A DNA stretch of 15,941 bases from Conidiobolus incongruus B7586. Its lineage: Eukaryota > Entomophthoromycota > Entomophthoromycetes > Entomophthorales > Conidiobolaceae. The position numbers were made by a program, and so were the translations under genes. Each line of letters begins with the position of its first letter. Position 1 is the first letter of the stretch. This document shows, piece after piece, positions 1 through 8,429 of the stretch. Below the pieces are notes generated by a model. It had not been told where the DNA came from and ran no database searches. It saw nothing but the letters and a program-made list of their open reading frames with translations. Location: assembly GCA_000697335.1 (NCBI GenBank), contig JNEM01012336.1, positions 1-15,941 of the forward strand. Direction: 5' to 3'.

Positions 1-1885
1 AAATAGATTATATAATTTCGTTTCAGTTAATTTGATTCAAAATTAATAAAATTAAAGATAAATATTTAAGTAATTATAATTTTATTACTTATTTTTAAAA
101 ATCTATATATATTAAATTTTAAATTTTTATTAATCAAAAAAATCATTTTATTATTTTAAATTTTGATAATTCTTAATAAAAAATCTATAATAACTAAGGC
201 TAAATAGAAATTAAAAAGATATAACCAAAAATAAAAATTTTTATAATTAATTATTTTAACTAATATATTTTAAACTTCTTTATATAATTTTTTAAATTAA
301 AACAAAATCAAGTATAATGCTAGGTTAATTAATTATTAATATAAAGTCTAATATATAAATGTTTTTTTGTTCAATAAATATTAAGTAATATATTATATAA
401 TAATATAAGGTTTTCTTATTCAATTGTTTAAGCTAAATTAATTAATAACAAATTTTATATTTTTTTTGAATAAAATAATTTTTATATAGTGTTTTTATTA
501 TAAATTCACAATATATATTATTTTGTATCGAAATTATATAAAATTGATAAAACTAAAATTATAAAATATATTCTCTCTAAAAAAATAAAAAAGGTTTCCA
601 TTCTTAATATATTAATAAGATTATAACCTATATAATTATAGTTGCTTTAGGTAATGAAAAACTTAGCTATTAAAATAAATTCTATCAAAATAAATTAATT
701 TGTTTAATATCCTATTTTTGTCCTTAATAAAACATATTTTTAAGAGTTAGAAATATATCAAAAGTATTGCAAAAAGCTATTAATAATAAAAGTGAATATT
801 AATTTCATTTTCCATTAATTTATTTGAATTATATATAAACTTCTTTAATTAATTATATTTTTAAAATTTTTTTATTTAATAATTTCCGTATTAATAAAAT
901 TAATGGTTTTTATTATTAATATATTTGTTATATATTAGCTATAGAGTGTTTAATTAATTATCATCAAAAAATAGTATTTTTAAATTTTATATATATTATA
1001 TGAAAATAAACATTATAAAATATTATTTTAAATATATAAGGTCATTATTATTAATATCATTATAAAATTTTTGAATATTTAATAAATTTTATAATTATTT
1101 TTAATATTTTATTTTTATATTTGACAATTTTATTCAATTCAATTGAAATTGAGAAACATTAAAATTTTAAAAGAAATATAAACGATCCTCTTCTATCAGT
1201 ACAGTTTATAAATGCATTTGTTTTATAAGAAAATGTAACTTGATTTGATTGAATATAACAAATATTTAATTTGATATATAAAATAATATTGAATAATAAT
1301 CTTTTAAGATAAAATTATATAATCAAGGTTTGAAATAATATCAAAAGGTTTCAAAACCATTATAATTATATAATAATTTTCAAAGGGTGCAATTAATATT
1401 AAATATATGTAATAGGAATTTTAATTCGGTATTTATATTTTTTATTATTATAATTGGTTTCCTCAATCAAATTTTTTATATATTTTAAATAAACTCTCAG
1501 TTGATCATAGAGATTATTAGTGTGATAATAGTTAATATAGAATAATCATATTACTGAAGTGAATATATTTAAATTATGAATTTGTTAAAATGAATGATAA
1601 TTAAAAAATCAATTAAAATGTAAAGAATTATTTTGAAAATTAAAATGCTTGAATAAAAATACAAAGAAAGAAAATTCTAAATTATATTAATTAATATTTT
1701 TCAACAATGAAAATATTTGAAAATTAATAAGTTAATAATTTTTAAATTCAATAAATAATTTTCATTACGGAGATTTCTAAATATAGTATAAATTTATATT
1801 TATACAAAAAATAAGGCATGCATTATATTATGCTTCACGTCAATTATATGCAAAATTGTCTAAAATTATTGTTACACATGTAAAA
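1..1885. other. AT-rich spacer without recognisable gene
   Basis: This stretch is almost entirely A and T, with stops in every frame and no reading frame of useful length. I see no tRNA-like, rRNA-like or transposon-like structure in it. A few CpG dinucleotides survive, for example near 20, 530 and 1182, unlike the transposon nest at the other end of the window. A short self-complementary stretch lies near 1131-1152, but such runs are expected by chance at this base composition. Confidence 0.7.
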
Positions 1886-1886
1886 T

Positions 1887-1940
1887 ATAATTACATCCCG
1901 GTTACGATAACCGCTAAAAGTTTAAAATTCAATATAAATA
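1887..1940 (+). promoter_or_regulatory. Promoter block of receptor gene 1
   Basis: Three motifs lie in order ahead of the start codon: ATAATTAC (1887-1894), the palindrome CGGTTA-CGA-TAACCG (1899-1913), and TATAAATA (1933-1940), which sits 46-53 bases before the ATG at 1986. The GC content of the palindrome stands out sharply in a region that is otherwise nearly pure A/T. The same ATAATTAC, CCGGTTA and TATAAATA series occurs upstream of the paralogue at 6501-6552. I infer a TATA-type core promoter with a conserved binding site for a transcription factor; the factor is unknown. Confidence 0.6.
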
Positions 1941-1985
1941 ACCACATTAACTTGAACTATTACCTGATAAACATTTCCTTAATCC

Positions 1986-2879
1986 ATGAAAGCACCAGTT
2001 AAGTTTGAATATGTATTCCCTTATAATTATATAGTAGATGGTTTAGCTCTTGCAATTTCAGTAACCGGAATTATTCTATCTTCTTCAGTATTATCCGTTT
2101 TAGTTGGAAGAAATTGGAGAAAACTGAATATTGATTTGAAATTAGTATTATTAACTTTATGTTTTGATATTTCATCTGGTCTTTACTGTATTGTAAATGC
2201 TATTTGTAATATTCTTCAAAATGATACTTTGCTTAATACTGAATTAAAATGTAATTTTAGTGGGACACTTGGTATAATAGTAGCTGCCACTTCCTTCAAC
2301 CTTGTAGGTGTAGTTGGTCTTCAGAGGTGCTTACTTGTAGTCTATAATATTCAGCTTAAACATAGGTTTTATTTTATCATTCTTGGTGGTTTACTGTTAA
2401 TTAATTTAATATGTGTGATAACGTGTTGGACTCTTAAAGGATTTTCACCTGTCCCAACTGGGATATATTGTATGTTCAATGTGGATGAAAAAGGTGGAGT
2501 GATAGGAAGCATTTTATTGGGAACTTCATGTCTTATCTCCATTTCCATGGTATATATAAGTTATATCATGATTGTATTAAAGCGAAATCAAGAGAGTCAA
2601 ATTAATCAGAGTGAGTTGGGCTATCAAAATGGAAGAATTACGAAGCAAATCAAATCTACAATGTTTAAATCACTAATTATTATTTTCGTCATGACGCTTA
2701 CCAATATGCCATACTGTATCATCATCGCGATAAGCGTAATTAAACCATATATTTATACGCCATTAGTCGATACTATAGCGACTTCATGTATAATGATGAA
2801 TCAGGTTCTTAACACCATTTTACTGCTTCACATGAGGCCAGATATTAATTTCGAACTTAAAGCAAAATTTCAATCATAA
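1986..2879 (+). CDS. Class A (rhodopsin-like) G protein-coupled receptor, copy 1
   Basis: A 297-residue protein predicted to have seven membrane helices, at about residues 16-40, 50-74, 88-119, 127-149, 171-197, 226-252 and 258-282, with an amphipathic helix 8 at 284-295. Class A landmarks are in register: D61 (2.50), C89 (3.25) exactly 25 residues before R114 (3.50), W148 (4.50), C162 in extracellular loop 2 as disulfide partner of C89, P242 (6.50) and N276 (7.49). Several signatures are altered: QRC replaces DRY, TNMP replaces CWxP, and NTILL replaces NPxxY. There is no helix-7 lysine (position 7.43 is M270), so it is not an opsin. N-glycosylation sequons at N79 and N90 face outward. The start is supported because the paralogue at 5494-6450 aligns from its own ATG without gaps. 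The frame is uninterrupted. The product should sit in the plasma membrane and act through a heterotrimeric G protein; the ligand is unknown. The C-terminal tail is very short compared with its paralogue. Confidence 0.85.
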   Translation: MKAPVKFEYVFPYNYIVDGLALAISVTGIILSSSVLSVLVGRNWRKLNIDLKLVLLTLCFDISSGLYCIVNAICNILQNDTLLNTELKCNFSGTLGIIVAATSFNLVGVVGLQRCLLVVYNIQLKHRFYFIILGGLLLINLICVITCWTLKGFSPVPTGIYCMFNVDEKGGVIGSILLGTSCLISISMVYISYIMIVLKRNQESQINQSELGYQNGRITKQIKSTMFKSLIIIFVMTLTNMPYCIIIAISVIKPYIYTPLVDTIATSCIMMNQVLNTILLLHMRPDINFELKAKFQS

Positions 2880-3900
2880 TGTGTTTAAGAGTAATTTACA
2901 TTTATTAGGAATGTTAATACTGAATTCAATCCGGAAATAATCAAATAATAATATGATCTTATTAATTAATAAATTTCTTGAAGTAATAATATAGAAAATT
3001 AACGATATGATATTTATGTTTTACCCCTTCTCGACTTTGAGTAATATGAATTCTTTTCCCATTTGTAACTTTGTGAATTTATTCATATTTTTCAATTTAT
3101 TCTAATGATCCATTAAATTTAATATTAATTTTTTATTATATAGCTACAACCTCCATTATTAAAAAATGCAATAGATTGCTATTTAATTGATTATCTCACA
3201 ATTTTGTAAAAAATTCCATCTGAGAAAATATTGTGTTGCGTAAAATCTGATATAATACCATCCAATTATGATATTTAGATTTTGTTTCAATATTTCAAGT
3301 TATATAATAAATAAACGTCCAATATATTTACTAACCTTTACTCCAAAATAAATTCTCAATGTTCAAGATTTCCCAAACTAAAAGCTAATATTCATTGTGT
3401 TAACATATAATAGATTTTATGTCTAGAATTCAATGAATAATGTACCAATATAAGTTATTATTAAATTTAAATTAATTTTAATTATCTTTTCAGCTATAAA
3501 ACTGTAATTTGAAAATCAAGTTGATTTCGATATAATTACATCTCTATAACTCAAAAATTTTAATTAATTCAACACATTTAGTTTATAAGGTTTGGTAAAT
3601 TGGTGATCAAATTGAAAAATTATTCAAATTACAATTCAAAATTTAAATCAAATTCTTTAGATTTACAAATAAATATATATGGTATATTAGATAATTGAAT
3701 GGAAATAATGACATTATTCTCATTTAAGCCTATTTTTGATATCCTTTAATTTACAACAATTATTATTGTAATTTACTAATATTTCTCAAATTGCAGGTAT
3801 ATAAAATTGATCAAATTTTGAATTTTCTATATTATGGGTTTTAAAAACATAATAAATATGAGATAGAAAATAATCTTGTCAATCATTTAAGAAACTACAA
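2880..3900. other. 3' flank of gene 1 and AT-rich spacer
   Basis: No reading frame, RNA gene or repeat that I can support. An AATAAA hexamer at 2968-2973, about 90 bases after the stop codon of receptor gene 1, is a plausible polyadenylation signal but could be chance in this composition. Confidence 0.55.
2968..2973 (+). terminator. Candidate polyadenylation signal of receptor gene 1
   Basis: AATAAA on the coding strand about 90 bases after the stop at 2879. The position suits a fungal 3' end, but the hexamer is frequent by chance in such AT-rich DNA. Confidence 0.3.
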
Positions 3901-3914
3901 TTACTACATTCAAT

Positions 3915-4320
3915 TAATTGGTCGCTTTGGGAGTCACCCCTTTCATAAACTGGTTGACTCCATTGTTTTCTGAGAAAGACTCGCTCCTATCCATCAAAAT
4001 CAACAATAGCATAGAATATAACATTGCTGTAAGCAAGCAATAAATATCATCTAGTTATATTCATTCCAAAAGTTCACCATCTCTAAGTTTACTCATAACA
4101 CTCACAAACAGCATTGAGTCGTGACGAGTTTGAGATATTTACTTTATTCAAGAGATTCAATTCAGAGAAAGTAATTTTCACCTCATTTGGTGAAGCCCAT
4201 TAATTTCCCATAGCTCTGTAGTAAACCCTTTTTACCACTGTCGATTCCCAGTTTAAGCCCTAAAAGTCTATTTTCTCCCACATTTACAGTTGTCATCAGA
4301 TATAAGGTTCTATAGTGATA
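3915..4320 (-). pseudogene. Possible exons or relic of an unidentified gene
   Basis: This patch of about 400 bases has clearly more G and C than its surroundings, at a level like the two receptor genes. On the minus strand it breaks into short stretches that look protein-coding but change frame. One frame (4256 down to 4089) reads LNWESTVVKRVYYRAMGN, then one stop, then a run including EVKITFSELNLLNKVNIS. Another frame, near 4024 down to 3917, starts MLYSMLLLILMDRSES and ends ATN. Between them lies an intron-like interval: GTAAAC at 4092-4087 as donor and a pyrimidine-rich TTGCTTGCTTACAG ending at 4027 as acceptor. I do not recognise the family. It could be the 3' exons of a spliced gene, a decayed gene, or an untranslated RNA. 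Confidence 0.3.
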
Positions 4321-4882
4321 TTTATATAAATTTGAATGAGTTACCGATGCCAAACGACATCTTTTGTATTTGATGAGTATATGTCTATTATAAATAAGCT
4401 CACATTTTTTATTTGGTTTTTAATCTAAAGTTTTTTGATTACTTAATAAACAAATTTCAAAAAAAAATATAATAAATAATTTCAATCTCATAAAAATATT
4501 TTCTGGTAATATTATATTATTTATTTTCAGAATATATATTTAATTCAAAATATCACAAAATAATGTATCAGAAAATATTATAAGAATTATTTACTAATTG
4601 ATTAAAAACATATTATACAATATCAAGAATATTTTTTTAATAAATATATCGTGATCAATTAAAAAATATTTTGTTGAATGAGAAAAGATTTTAAATTTTC
4701 TAAATATTAATTTTAACAATTAATCCTTCTATATCAAATATAAAATTGTATCAACTATATTCTATAATTATATTCAAGTGCCCTTAATATAATTTCTAAA
4801 GGGGTATGTATTCATTTTATCCTACGTATATGATTAAGTCATTTATGCTAATTGAATAAAAAGGGGGAGAAGTTGAGAAATG

Positions 4883-4902
4883 ATAAGTTGTAATCAACTT
4901 AT
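4883..4902. repeat. Perfect short hairpin
   Basis: ATAAGTTG and CAACTTAT are exact reverse complements separated by TAAT, giving an 8-bp stem with a 4-base loop. It lies just after a purine-rich run near 4858-4881. No T-run or neighbouring gene end makes it a terminator. It may be a chance palindrome or a protein-binding site. Confidence 0.5.
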
Positions 4903-4937
4903 GAATTCAAATAATTTATAAAATGGAGGACTAAAAA

Positions 4938-5037
4938 GAATATTTCTGAATAATAAAATGACTATAGAAAGAAATGAAACAATATACAAAGTGACAGTAA
5001 TCTATAATATATAATATTTTATTATTCAGATATAGTC
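4938..5037. repeat. Imperfect inverted repeat, MITE-like
   Basis: CTGAATAATAAAAT at 4946-4959 is repeated exactly in reverse complement at 5016-5029. Homology continues outward for about eight more bases with mismatches, giving arms of about 22 bp around a spacer of about 56 bp. The size suggests a decayed miniature inverted-repeat element or a hairpin, but I see no clear target duplication. Confidence 0.35.
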
Positions 5038-5437
5038 TATTAGTTTTGAATATCAAAGTACTATTTTAGATAAATTTAAATATATATCCTTTGAACTATT
5101 TGGTTTTTGATACTTAATCTCCTAGGTGATTAATTAATCAGCCAACAATACTGGATCAATGAAAAATAGGGTTAATTAAAATGATTGTTCTCAATTGAAA
5201 GAACCGAGCAATAATGTGATAAAAATATTTAATATTAATTATCTAAACTCTATTAAAATTATCCTAATATTTTTATTTTCTTGTAACAGCAATTTTTATA
5301 GGTTAATATTGATTATTAATTTAATTATTAATTAGAAATTCAAAAATTAAATTAATAAAATTAATACTAATATAGTGCCGAATTATAGAGAATCATGTAT
5401 TTTAACAACATCAAGCCAGAAATACATGTTGCAGAGC

Positions 5438-5443
5438 TTTATT
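5438..5443 (-). terminator. Candidate polyadenylation signal of receptor gene 2
   Basis: AATAAA on the minus strand, about 50 bases after the stop codon of receptor gene 2. If the suspected 3' intron of that gene is real, this hexamer would lie inside the following exon instead. Confidence 0.35.
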
Positions 5444-5493
5444 GATAGATTACTTAAAATAACTAACTATAATATCAATTACAATATTAATAA

Positions 5494-6450
5494 TTAAATA
5501 CTTACGTTAAAGCTTGAATCTGCATTTGAATTCAGTGAGAGCTCTCTCTCATGTCGAGTGGTAATAAATTTCGCTTTTAATGCGTCGTAAATATCAGGTC
5601 TCATAAGTAATACTAAAATAGTATTCAGAACTTGGTTTAACATGATACATGTAGTTGCTATGGTGTCAACAATTGGTGTATAGAAATTCGGATCAAAAAT
5701 ACTAATTGTAAGAATGATGCAATATGGTATGTTTGTTATAGTACTTGCAAAAATAATGCCCATGGATTTGAACATCGTAGAATTTGTTTGTTTTTCAATC
5801 CTGCCACATTGGTCTCCGAGATCAGTTTGCATTTTTCGACTTCTCCTCCTGCTCTTCAACATGATCAGGATGTAGCTTATATATATCATCGCAATGGAAA
5901 TAGTGTAAGAAATGCCTAGTATTAGACTGCCTATCACACCTCCCTTTTGATTCATATTAAACATGCAATAAACTCCGGTCGGAACCTGAGCAAATCCATT
6001 AAGAATCCAGCATATTACTACGGTTATTAAATTAATCAAAAATAAACCACCAAGAAGAATAAAGTAAGTTCTTTGCTTGAATTGAATATTATAGACTACT
6101 AAAAAACATCTCTGAATTCCTATCACGGCAACCAGGTTAAAAGATGTTGCAGCAACAAATATACCGAGCATCGCATTAACATCACAGCCAATTGTTGTAT
6201 TTAATAATACTGTATTTTTACTCAAATTGCATATCGCGTTAATAATACAATATAGAACTGCCAATACATCAAAACAAAGGGTTAAAGTGACTAATTTTAA
6301 ATCAATATTGAGCTTCGTCCAGCTCTTGTGATACAAAACTGAAAGCACGCAAGAAGTAATAATTATTCCTGATATTGAGATAATTAGTGCAATAATATCT
6401 ACAATATAGTTATAAGGATATACATCGTCAAAATTAGTGTAATTCGCCAT
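5494..6450 (-). CDS. Class A (rhodopsin-like) G protein-coupled receptor, copy 2
   Basis: A 318-residue protein with seven predicted helices at the same positions as the product of 1986-2879, aligning gap-free over about 295 residues with roughly 190 identities (64%). It keeps D61, C89, R114 in QRC, W148, C162, P242 in TNIP and N276 in NTILV, so the departures from DRY, CWxP and NPxxY are shared by both copies. Sequons at N3, N75 and N84 suggest an outward N-terminus and glycosylated loop 1. The third cytoplasmic loop (about 198-224) carries a basic RRRSRK cluster missing from copy 1. The tail is about 23 residues longer and serine-rich, suited to phosphorylation. The last three residues before the stop are encoded across GTAAGT, a perfect splice-donor hexamer, so the true C-terminus may come from a further exon. 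Expected role: plasma-membrane receptor for an unknown ligand, coupling to a G protein. Confidence 0.85.
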   Translation of the reverse strand: MANYTNFDDVYPYNYIVDIIALIISISGIIITSCVLSVLYHKSWTKLNIDLKLVTLTLCFDVLAVLYCIINAICNLSKNTVLLNTTIGCDVNAMLGIFVAATSFNLVAVIGIQRCFLVVYNIQFKQRTYFILLGGLFLINLITVVICWILNGFAQVPTGVYCMFNMNQKGGVIGSLILGISYTISIAMIYISYILIMLKSRRRSRKMQTDLGDQCGRIEKQTNSTMFKSMGIIFASTITNIPYCIILTISIFDPNFYTPIVDTIATTCIMLNQVLNTILVLLMRPDIYDALKAKFITTRHERELSLNSNADSSFNVSI

Positions 6451-6500
6451 AAGATTGATTATTTTAATACATCAAAATTTTAATAAGGGTACACATCCCC

Positions 6501-6552
6501 TATATTTATACATAATAACTTTTCCAACCGACTTCCTAACCGGAGTAATTAT
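6501..6552 (-). promoter_or_regulatory. Promoter block of receptor gene 2
   Basis: Read on the minus strand the order is ATAATTAC (6552-6545), CCGGTTA (6543-6537), CGGTTGG (6530-6524), AAAAGTT, then TATAAATATA (6510-6501), which is 51-60 bases before the ATG at 6450. The two CGGTT half-sites are in direct orientation here, whereas in the block before gene 1 they form a palindrome. The shared order and spacing between two paralogues, in spacer that is otherwise not alignable, supports functional conservation. Confidence 0.6.
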
Positions 6553-7994
6553 GTAGAAATTTCATCATAATAAGGTTAACTTGTTACCAGCTAGTATTGA
6601 GAGAATCCTACTTATTAAAAAGGGGAAGTGTTTAAATTAGTGAAATTAACATTGGTTTTTGACCTAGTCTTAACAATATAGGTATAATTTAACAATTTTT
6701 TTCTAATTGAAATCTTGATAATTCTGAATTTGTTACCAAAAACTTAATATATTAAAATACTTTAAATATTTCATTTATTGTATCAAATTTGGTTATATTT
6801 ATTAACCAATTTTTATTTTATAAAAGATAAATTTATTAAAAGTAAACTTAATATTTTTTGTTCTATCTTTTTAAACCATAGTATATTTTCGAAAAGCCTT
6901 AAAACTTGATATTATTTGAAATTTTAATAGATTATTTAACCTTTGTTATATTTTATATTAAATATATTTATATATATTTAGAAATAAAATTTTTGTTAAT
7001 TATTTTAATGTGGAGATTTTAAACCCAAATTTTAACTAAAAATGGTTAAAATCAATTTATTCCACTTGAATTTTACCCCTTGAGAAAATCGTAAGAATTA
7101 CAATATATTTATTGATCATATATTAAGAGCGCAAATATTATTAGCCAATTTTAATATTTATATCTGAATTAAATATCAAAAACATTATTTTTTTTGAGAA
7201 TTTTATTGTTCTATTTATCAATTTTAATTCATTTAATAATGATATTTAAAATAATAGTATTATATCTGTTATATATTTAATTCGCCTGCTCCAATATTTT
7301 GTTTCTGAAGTAATTACCCTGCTGTTTAGGATTTGAATTAAGGATTTATAAAATTTGAATTCTTTTGTGATAAAACTTTGAGAGTAACCTTTTTGACACA
7401 GTATGGGTCTAATAGTTGCAAAAATGTTGATCGAATTTAGATATCTAAACTGAACATATAGTATTAATTTTAAAATTCAATAATTGAATTTTAAAGAATA
7501 ATGGATTTAACTTTTAATATAAAATTTCCATTAAAAAATAAGAAATTTAATACCATCCTTTACTAATAAAACTATTATCTATACTTTGAGCAAACTTCTG
7601 AAGCCTAAAATTGGTTTGTTTCATTAAGAACTGATAATCTTTATTTTATATATTAGTTTAAATATTCTATGGAAATTTTTCTTATAAGTATTTTTTAATT
7701 ACCCAAAACAATAATAGCCAAAATGATTGTAATCTGATGAGCATATTATTTATGATTGCTCATTGAATATATCTTTTTAAAAAATTCCTTATAGCTGTAT
7801 CTTAATTAGTTATATTATTTATATATATATTTTAAATATTATTTTGAATTTGATATTTTGAAAAAATCTAAGTCTGACAACAATTGATTAGCTTAATAGA
7901 ATCAAATAAATGCACTAAATAATCATTATAAGTTTTAATAATTAATATTAATATTGTAAATATAAAATTTATATTTTAGAATTTTCCAATGATT
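6553..7994. other. AT-rich spacer between gene 2 and the transposon nest
   Basis: No gene, RNA or repeat that I can support. CpG dinucleotides occur up to about 7433 and then disappear, so the CpG-free zone seems to begin roughly 560 bases before the left LTR. Confidence 0.6.
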
Positions 7995-7999
7995 TAATT
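7995..7999. repeat. Target-site duplication, left copy
   Basis: TAATT immediately before the left LTR, matched by CAATT immediately after the right LTR at 15279-15283. Five bases is the usual duplication length for Ty3/gypsy integrases. The pair agrees with the LTR limits found independently by aligning the two LTRs. Confidence 0.55.
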
Positions 8000-8396
8000 T
8001 ATAAGCATGGTGGTAAATACCAATATAGTGCAAAGGAAGACTTAATATAAGAATAGTGTGACACAGAATGTGGTATTATAATGTGACTATAGTGTGCAAA
8101 TATAAACAAAGTTTAATTAAGCTTCAAACTGGGATGAGTCACTGATATATTAAGATTTATATTAGGTAGTGCCAATATACTGTAATATTAACAAGGTGTA
8201 GTTTCAATTTTAGAAATAATGAAAAGGTAAAGAATAGTAAGAATTGAGAAGAAAAAGAAAAACTTAGTTTATTAGATAATTCAATGCTATTTATATAATT
8301 AATTTAGTTATAAAAGTATAAATTAATCATATAATTTATAGTTAATTGAATTATATGAAAGTATATATAAGAATTTAAAGAACCAGCCTTTTAACA
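8000..8396 (-). repeat. 3' LTR of the retrotransposon
   Basis: Aligns along its whole length with 14884-15278. On the element's sense strand it begins TGTTAAAA, directly after a purine-rich AAAAGAG run (8397-8403) that fits the polypurine tract used to prime plus-strand synthesis. This copy keeps more G and C than the 5' LTR: at about 44 of 55 transition differences it carries the G or C. Confidence 0.85.
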
Positions 8397-8429
8397 CTCT
8401 TTTAGTAGGTTTCTTAAAAGAGACACACT

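Larger units (their letters stand above)
4325..5435. other. AT-rich spacer with inverted repeats
   Basis: No gene is visible. The stretch contains a short perfect hairpin (4883-4902) and a roughly 100-base inverted repeat (4938-5037), listed separately. The rest is ordinary AT-rich sequence with a few GGGG or CCT runs, for example around 4800 and 4862. Confidence 0.55.

Noticed and set aside
1131-1152. Palindromic AATTCAATTGAAATTG-like stretch as a regulatory site
   Set aside because: Self-complementary A/T runs of this size are expected many times in such AT-rich sequence, and no gene lies near.
1986-2879. Opsin or other retinal-binding protein
   Set aside because: Helix 7 has no lysine at the retinal position (methionine at residue 270) in either copy.
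3900-4340. tRNA or rRNA fragment in the GC-richer patch
   Set aside because: I found no cloverleaf arms, no GGTTC-type T-loop and no rRNA-like conserved runs.
1986-6450. A large inverted duplication including the flanks of both receptor genes
   Set aside because: Outside the coding regions and the short promoter block I could not align the flanks; the 3' flanks are clearly different.
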